Source of the DNA: Candidatus Zixiibacteriota bacterium
GTDB lineage: Bacteria; RBG-13-66-14; B26-G2; WVWN01
Reading direction: 5' to 3'
NCBI GenBank assembly: GCA_030613505.1
Contig: JAUWLW010000002.1
Coordinates: forward strand, 1 to 64,000
DNA length: 64,000 bases
Below, one piece after another: positions 59,557 through 64,000 of this stretch. Both the position numbers and the translations under genes were made by a program. Under the pieces are notes generated by a model that made no database searches, was not told the DNA's origin, and saw nothing but the letters and a program-made list of their open reading frames with translations. The first letter of the stretch is position 1. Every line of letters begins with the position of its first letter.

Positions 59557-60416
59557 AAAACGTCGGCTTTTTCCTTCGAGAGGCTTTTAAAAATATAGGC
59601 CGCGGCGGGATCCTTACCGCGGCGGCGGTACTAGCGATAACGTTCGCGGCGCTCATCGCCGGGATATTCGCCACGGCGTATTATAATCTCCGGACGATAT
59701 ACGAGGAGGTTAGGAGCGAGCTTTACGTCGACGTTTATTTGAAATATGAGGTTGACGAGGAACGGGCCGGGGCCGTCGGCGAGCACCTCCGGAAGTTGCC
59801 GGGGGTAGTGCGCGTCGATTACATATCGCGCGAGAAGGCCGCGGAGGAATTCGTCGGCCTATTCCCCGAGGATAGCAACCTATTGGACGCGTTGGGCGAG
59901 AACCCTTTGCCGGCGTCGTACCGGGTGTACCTGGTCGGCGAAGAGGAGGCGTCCGAAGAGGTCGCGACGTTGGTAGAGGAAATGAAAACCGTAGACGGCG
60001 TGGACGACGCCGTATACGCCCAAGAGTGGCTATCCAATTTGGAGCGAGCGGGGCGCGTCGTCGGCGTTGTAGGGGCAGCGGTGGGTGTAGTGCTCGGCGC
60101 CGCGGCGATATTGGTCGTTATCAGTACTATAGGGCTGGCGGTGTACGCCCGTCGCGATACTATAACGATTATGAAGATGGTCGGCGCCACGGACGGGTTC
60201 GTACGGGCGCCCTTCGTTGTGGAGGGTTTTTTAATAGGCGTCTTCGGCGGCCTGCTCGCGTTGGCCGCGTTATACGGCGGCGTCCAGTTTTTACAAACGT
60301 ACGACGTGGTGGTCCGTTTTTTACCGGGGACGTACGTCGGCGCGGGCTTGGCCGTATTCGCTCTCGGCGGCGGGTTGGGCTCGAGCGTAGCGGTGCGACG
60401 TTTCTTGAAGGTTTAA
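59553..60416 (+). CDS. ftsX: Cell division protein FtsX
   Basis: A 287-residue membrane protein: helix 1 (LTAAAVLAITFAALIAGIF), extracellular PLD-type domain (SELYVDVYLKYEVDEERAG...REKAAEEF...ALGENPLPASY), then three C-terminal helices with the FtsX motif MKMVGATDGFVRAPFVVEGFLIG. Starts GTG. It completes the FtsEX complex. Confidence 0.94.
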   Translation: MKNVGFFLREAFKNIGRGGILTAAAVLAITFAALIAGIFATAYYNLRTIYEEVRSELYVDVYLKYEVDEERAGAVGEHLRKLPGVVRVDYISREKAAEEFVGLFPEDSNLLDALGENPLPASYRVYLVGEEEASEEVATLVEEMKTVDGVDDAVYAQEWLSNLERAGRVVGVVGAAVGVVLGAAAILVVISTIGLAVYARRDTITIMKMVGATDGFVRAPFVVEGFLIGVFGGLLALAALYGGVQFLQTYDVVVRFLPGTYVGAGLAVFALGGGLGSSVAVRRFLKV

Positions 60417-60505
60417 ATCCCCCGAAATAAAGGCGAATTAAGACGGCGGCAACCTAGCGGCCGGATTTACGTATTTATCTATACAAATTCACGTCGAGGT
60501 AGTTT

Positions 60506-62620
60506 GTGGCACGGGTTCAAATAGTTATTAATTTAATCCTGTTCGTCGCCGCGGCGGCCTGCGGGGCCGACGACGGCGAGTGGGTTATGCGCGCGCGCCG
60601 TGCCGAGACGCCGCCCGTAATCGACGGCGTGATGGAGGAATTATGGTTCGAGGCGGACCCGGGGAGCGGGTTCAAGCAATTCCGGCCTACGTCGAACCAA
60701 CCGGCTTTGAAGGACACCGAGGTCTACGTCCTGTACGACGACGAAGCGCTGTACGTGGGATGGGTATGTTACGAAGAAGACGTGTCCCGTTTGGTAGCGG
60801 GTGCGACGGTGCGCGATATGTTTATGAACGACGACGATTGCGTAGACCTCATGCTCGACGCCAACAACGACCGCCAATCGGCGTACGACTTCATGGTCAA
60901 TTGGCGGGGCGTGCGGTACGACGGGAGCATTGCGAAGGACGGTTCGGTAGGGGGGCCGGCGTGGGACGGGTACTGGGAGGCGGCGACGTCCGTCGGCGAC
61001 GACGCTTGGTATTGCGAGATGGCGATACCGTGGTCGACGCTGCGTTACGACCGGGACGCGGGTTACTTCGGCATCCAGTTCTTGAGGTTCCGCAAGCCGA
61101 CGTACGAGGAGACGTACTGGGCCGGCGACGGCAGCTTCATCAACCGCGTTTCGACCTTCGGCCGCGTCGAGGGTTTAGAAGACTTACCCCGGCCGCGGCG
61201 GTGGAAGTTTACGCCGTACGTAACGGGGCGCGGCGAAGAAAAATTCGATACGCCCGCCTACGACTTCGAGGCCACCGACGGGTGGGAATTCAAACCGCGC
61301 TACGGCCTGGATTTCGAGTACCGGGCCGGCGCTAAGGCGAGCGTCCTCGCTACGGTTTGGCCCGATTACGCGTACATCGAGGCCGACCCCGCCCAAATAA
61401 ACCTGGAGCCCACCGAAATATGGCTGGAGGAGAAGCGGCCTTTCTTCACCGAGGGATACGAGCTTTTCGATACTCACACCGACTTCGTGTACACGCGGCG
61501 TCTTACGGAAATCGCGGGCGGCGCGAAAGTAACGGGCCGCGCGGGTCCCATTAACTACGGCGTCCTGGACGCGGCGTTGACGGGCGACGACCCGCTTTAC
61601 CCCCACAACAATTTCGGCGTGGCCCGGGCGACGTACGATACGGCGGGCGGTTCGTCGTTAGGTATTATGGCCGTCGACCGGCGCGAGTTCGGCCGGGAGG
61701 CCTCCGCCGGGGAGGGGGGTAACGGTTTACCGCGGTACAACGACGTCGTCATGGCGGACGGCAGGGTGGTGTTACCGGCGAGGTTCGGTTTTAGTTTCGA
61801 GGGCGCCAGGTCCTATACCGCGGGCGAAGGGGGCGACGACTACGCGGTTCTCCTGGGCTTCGGCAGGTACGGCATAACGGAGAATTTCGACGTGTGGGGT
61901 TTTGGGATCGGCGAGGATTTCCGGGCGGATATGGGTTTCCTGCAGCCGGAAGATTTGGGTAAACGCGAGCTCGGCTGTTCGGCGTTGAAGGAGTTGCAGA
62001 TTAACCGGGGCGGCGTGCGTGCGCTCAGGATAAACGGGTATTACGAGCACGAGCGTAACCTAGCCGGCGAAACGGTGAGCAATTTCATGTCGTCCACGGC
62101 CAGGTTGGTTTCCGAGAACGATTATTACGTAACGTTGAATTACCGAGGCGGGAGGGATTTACGCTACGTCCCTTCCGGATACCCGGACTTCCACAACGGC
62201 ATCTTCGACTTGGCGGTAGGCCGCACCCCTGCGTCTTGGGGTAGCTTCCGCCTGGGTCACTGGCGCGGGATGTGGTACGGATACTTCTACCACTACTATA
62301 CGTTGGGGGGCAGCATAATACCGGTTCCCGTTCTAGTCATTAACGGCAACGTGGAGGTGGGCGACCGTCGGCCCGCGGACCGCTTTGTCGTGGGGAACTT
62401 GAAGGTTACGTACAATTTGACCGACGCCCTCTTCTGGAGGATTATCGTACAGGGCAATTCGGACGTCGAGATGAATTCCGTGAGTACGCTGTGGGGTTGG
62501 GACTTCCTCCCGGGCAGCACGGCCTACCTCGCGTACGAGCAACGCCGCGATTCCACCGGCCAGTTCCTATTGGCTGAACAGGTGGCGTTCCTGAAAGTAT
62601 CCTATATGATCCCGCTGTAA
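60506..62620 (+). CDS. Secreted CBM9-like/DUF5916-type protein
   Basis: A 704-residue protein with GTG start and signal peptide ending in AACGADD (possible lipobox). N-terminal CBM9-like sugar-binding domain (PPVIDGVMEELWFEADP...DTEVYVLYDDEALYVGWVCYEED, about 30-240) followed by a DUF5916-type region with repeated amphipathic strands (YEHERNLAGETVSNF; RLGHWRGMWYGYFYHY) and an aromatic end, consistent with an outer-membrane barrel. Role probably in glycan binding or uptake. Confidence 0.82.
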   Translation: MARVQIVINLILFVAAAACGADDGEWVMRARRAETPPVIDGVMEELWFEADPGSGFKQFRPTSNQPALKDTEVYVLYDDEALYVGWVCYEEDVSRLVAGATVRDMFMNDDDCVDLMLDANNDRQSAYDFMVNWRGVRYDGSIAKDGSVGGPAWDGYWEAATSVGDDAWYCEMAIPWSTLRYDRDAGYFGIQFLRFRKPTYEETYWAGDGSFINRVSTFGRVEGLEDLPRPRRWKFTPYVTGRGEEKFDTPAYDFEATDGWEFKPRYGLDFEYRAGAKASVLATVWPDYAYIEADPAQINLEPTEIWLEEKRPFFTEGYELFDTHTDFVYTRRLTEIAGGAKVTGRAGPINYGVLDAALTGDDPLYPHNNFGVARATYDTAGGSSLGIMAVDRREFGREASAGEGGNGLPRYNDVVMADGRVVLPARFGFSFEGARSYTAGEGGDDYAVLLGFGRYGITENFDVWGFGIGEDFRADMGFLQPEDLGKRELGCSALKELQINRGGVRALRINGYYEHERNLAGETVSNFMSSTARLVSENDYYVTLNYRGGRDLRYVPSGYPDFHNGIFDLAVGRTPASWGSFRLGHWRGMWYGYFYHYYTLGGSIIPVPVLVINGNVEVGDRRPADRFVVGNLKVTYNLTDALFWRIIVQGNSDVEMNSVSTLWGWDFLPGSTAYLAYEQRRDSTGQFLLAEQVAFLKVSYMIPL

Positions 62621-62641
62621 AGGAAGCGGTTGACCAAAAAG

Positions 62642-62667
62642 AAGCGGCCCCGGCGGGCCGCTTTTTT
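62642..62667. terminator. Intrinsic terminator between convergent genes
   Basis: AAGCGGCCC-CGGC-GGGCCGCTT plus T-run. Confidence 0.85.
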
Positions 62668-64000
62668 ATTCGTTTTCGGCGGGGGGTTCGGTCCGAAGCG
62701 GCAGGAAGATGGTAAAGGTCGAACCGACGCCTACTTCCGACGAGACGTCGATGCGGCCGCCGTGGGATTCGATAGCCCTTTTGGCGATGGTAAGGCCGAG
62801 GCCGGTTCCGCCTACCGCGCGCGTACTGGAGCCGTCTACTTGGTAGAACGTGGAGAAGATAGTATCCAGTTGGTCCTGGGAGATGCCGGGGCCGTCGTCG
62901 GCGACGGCGAGCGCTACGTCGCCGTCCTGGACCTTCGTCGATACGCGGACGCGCCCTCCCGCCGAGTTGAACTGGATGGCGTTCTTAATCAGGTTCGCGA
63001 GGGCGCTTTGCACCAGGTTCGGGTCGGCGTACGTACCGGGGATATCCGAACCCGCGTCGAATTCGAGCGAAATGCCGTTCCGGTCCGCCATTTGTTGGTA
63101 CTTGCGCGTCGTCTCCGCGGCCAGATCGTTGACGTCGACGGGCTCGAGTTTCAGCTCCAGCCGTCTCGTTTCCAAGAGGGAGAAATCGAGGATGCTGTCA
63201 ACCAGCTCGCGCAGCCGGCGCGCCTCTTTATCGATGATGCGTACGAATTGGGAGTAGGGAAAAGTGCCGGCTTTATCGTCGGCTATTATTAGCTCGGCGC
63301 TCCCGATTATCGAGGTGAGCGGCGTCCGCAACTCGTGGCTCACGTTGGCGATGAAGTTCTCCTTGAGGAACGTCAGCTCTTTGGATTCCGTAACGTCTCG
63401 GAACGTGGCGACGTATCCGACCCGTTCGCCGGCCGGGTTGGCGACGGCGTTGGCCAACACGCGATAATAACCCGTCTTGCCGGCCCCGCCGGGAGGATTA
63501 ACCGCGAGTTCGAATTCCGCCACGTCCTTGTCCTGGAGCATGTTGCTTGCTTTTTCGAACGTCTCGTGGAGCGTCGGGGTCTCGATTATAGAACGTACGT
63601 GGCGGTTGATAATGCTCTCCGCCTGCCGCCCCAACATTTTCTCGGCCGCGGGGTTGACTTCGACTACCCGTAGGCCCATATCGGTAACGACGATGGCGTC
63701 GGCGATGCTCGCGAAGATGGCGTCCAATTTGCGCCGGTGCTCTTCGGCAATCGATATCGACGACAGTACGCGGTCGAAGAGGCGGGCGTTCTCGATCGAA
63801 CCCGCCACCTGCCCCGCGAAGAGCGTGACGAGTTGTAGGTCGCGGTCGGTGAAGATCTCGCCCCTCAGACGGCCCAGCGTCATGACCCCTATGGCTTCTT
63901 CGCGGGCAATCAACGGTACGCACAACAGCGATTCCGATTCCTCGTACGGCGTCCCAGGGACTTCCAACGAGCGATGGTCCAGAACGGCGTCGTTGACGTA
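62666..64000 (-). CDS. Sensor histidine kinase, GAF-PAS-HisKA-HATPase (start outside window)
   Basis: The frame is open to the right edge (reading YVNDAVLDHRS before the first TTG), so the N-terminus is missing. Visible order: end of a GAF domain (LCVPLIAREEAIGVMTLGR), a PAS domain (IFASIADAIVVTDMGLRVVEVNPAAEKMLG), HisKA H-box FIANVSHELRTPL with phospho-acceptor His, then N-box NLIKNAIQF, G1 DDGPGI, F-box and G2 GGTGLGLTIAK. The protein ends in a short acidic tail. No response regulator is in the window. Signal unknown. Confidence 0.9.
   Translation of the reverse strand, partial: YVNDAVLDHRSLEVPGTPYEESESLLCVPLIAREEAIGVMTLGRLRGEIFTDRDLQLVTLFAGQVAGSIENARLFDRVLSSISIAEEHRRKLDAIFASIADAIVVTDMGLRVVEVNPAAEKMLGRQAESIINRHVRSIIETPTLHETFEKASNMLQDKDVAEFELAVNPPGGAGKTGYYRVLANAVANPAGERVGYVATFRDVTESKELTFLKENFIANVSHELRTPLTSIIGSAELIIADDKAGTFPYSQFVRIIDKEARRLRELVDSILDFSLLETRRLELKLEPVDVNDLAAETTRKYQQMADRNGISLEFDAGSDIPGTYADPNLVQSALANLIKNAIQFNSAGGRVRVSTKVQDGDVALAVADDGPGISQDQLDTIFSTFYQVDGSSTRAVGGTGLGLTIAKRAIESHGGRIDVSSEVGVGSTFTIFLPLRTEPPAENE

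Overview
The window is about 60-65% G+C by eye and reads as chromosomal DNA from an uncultivated, probably anaerobic, Gram-negative-type bacterium. SurA-like foldase, AsmA, a predicted outer-membrane barrel, lipoproteins, FtsEX and the ResB/CcsA cytochrome c system point to a two-membrane cell. A 2-hydroxyacyl-CoA dehydratase/double-cubane pair, NikR-linked nickel uptake and selenoproteins point to anaerobic, metal-rich physiology. I cannot name the phylum; a candidate phylum near Coatesbacteria/WOR-3 is a guess from the C-terminal protein tags. No phage, IS element or CRISPR array was seen.

The most striking content is a family of small secreted proteins of about 205-220 residues with an in-frame UGA at residue 38-42. 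Nine members carry it (at 11.7, 17.4, 18.0, 28.0, 28.8, 29.6, 31.1, 31.9 and 32.6 kb). In each, the UGA follows Cys (C-U, often G-C-U-G) or sits in a C-x-x-U context. In each, a short hairpin with a three-base G-first loop lies 22-25 nt downstream, which fits the bacterial SECIS rules, and several stem positions covary. A tenth member (30.3 kb) has Gly-Gly in place of Cys-Sec and has also lost the hairpin. A decayed remnant lies at 33.3 kb. UGA is an ordinary stop elsewhere in the window. Family members, plus two unrelated secreted proteins at 0 and 49.2 kb, end in a shared tag of the form V-x-P-T-S-L-G-R-V-K-x-L-Y-R that looks like a sorting signal. A separate Rdx/SelW-like selenoprotein gene lies at 45.0 kb.

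Layout. 0-1.1 kb: end of a tagged beta-helix protein. 1.2-8.4 kb, minus strand: a housekeeping run (PHP hydrolase, xerC, hslV, M29 aminopeptidase, rlmN, MBL hydrolase, argF, secreted protein). 8.4-11.6 kb: NHL propeller protein, a small secreted protein, an archaemetzincin and a DUF2141 protein. 12.4-17.1 kb, minus: small membrane protein, FmdB zinc ribbon, parvulin foldase, rpoZ and a helicase-degenerate priA. 18.8-22.4 kb, minus: nikR, a predicted outer-membrane barrel and an ECF nickel/cobalt transporter (cbiM, PDGLE protein, cbiQ, cbiO) with a palindromic operator. 22.4-25.4 kb: tandem polytopic membrane proteins. 25.5-27.8 kb: dehydratase-family pair behind a structured leader with an intrinsic terminator. 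28-33.4 kb: the selenoprotein cluster. 33.5-40 kb: surE, secF, ccsA, an A+T-rich two-gene insert, resB. 40-45 kb: CheW, CheR-TPR, CheW and DUF4388 genes, then a SPOR lipoprotein. 45-48.6 kb: Rdx selenoprotein, then a lower-G+C pair (S1P-lyase-like, FGGY kinase). 48.9-49.2 kb: tmRNA. 49.2-52.3 kb: tagged protein and a lexA/dinB SOS operon with a LexA-type palindrome. 52.3-54.7 kb: two MFS transporters. 54.8-64 kb: FMN-binding/ferredoxin membrane protein, AsmA-like protein, DsrE-like protein, ftsEX, DUF5916-type protein, and a histidine kinase running off the window.

Many promoters have near-consensus sigma-70 boxes with 17-nt spacers. Intrinsic terminators of the GGCCGG...CCGGCC type are frequent, especially after tag-bearing genes.
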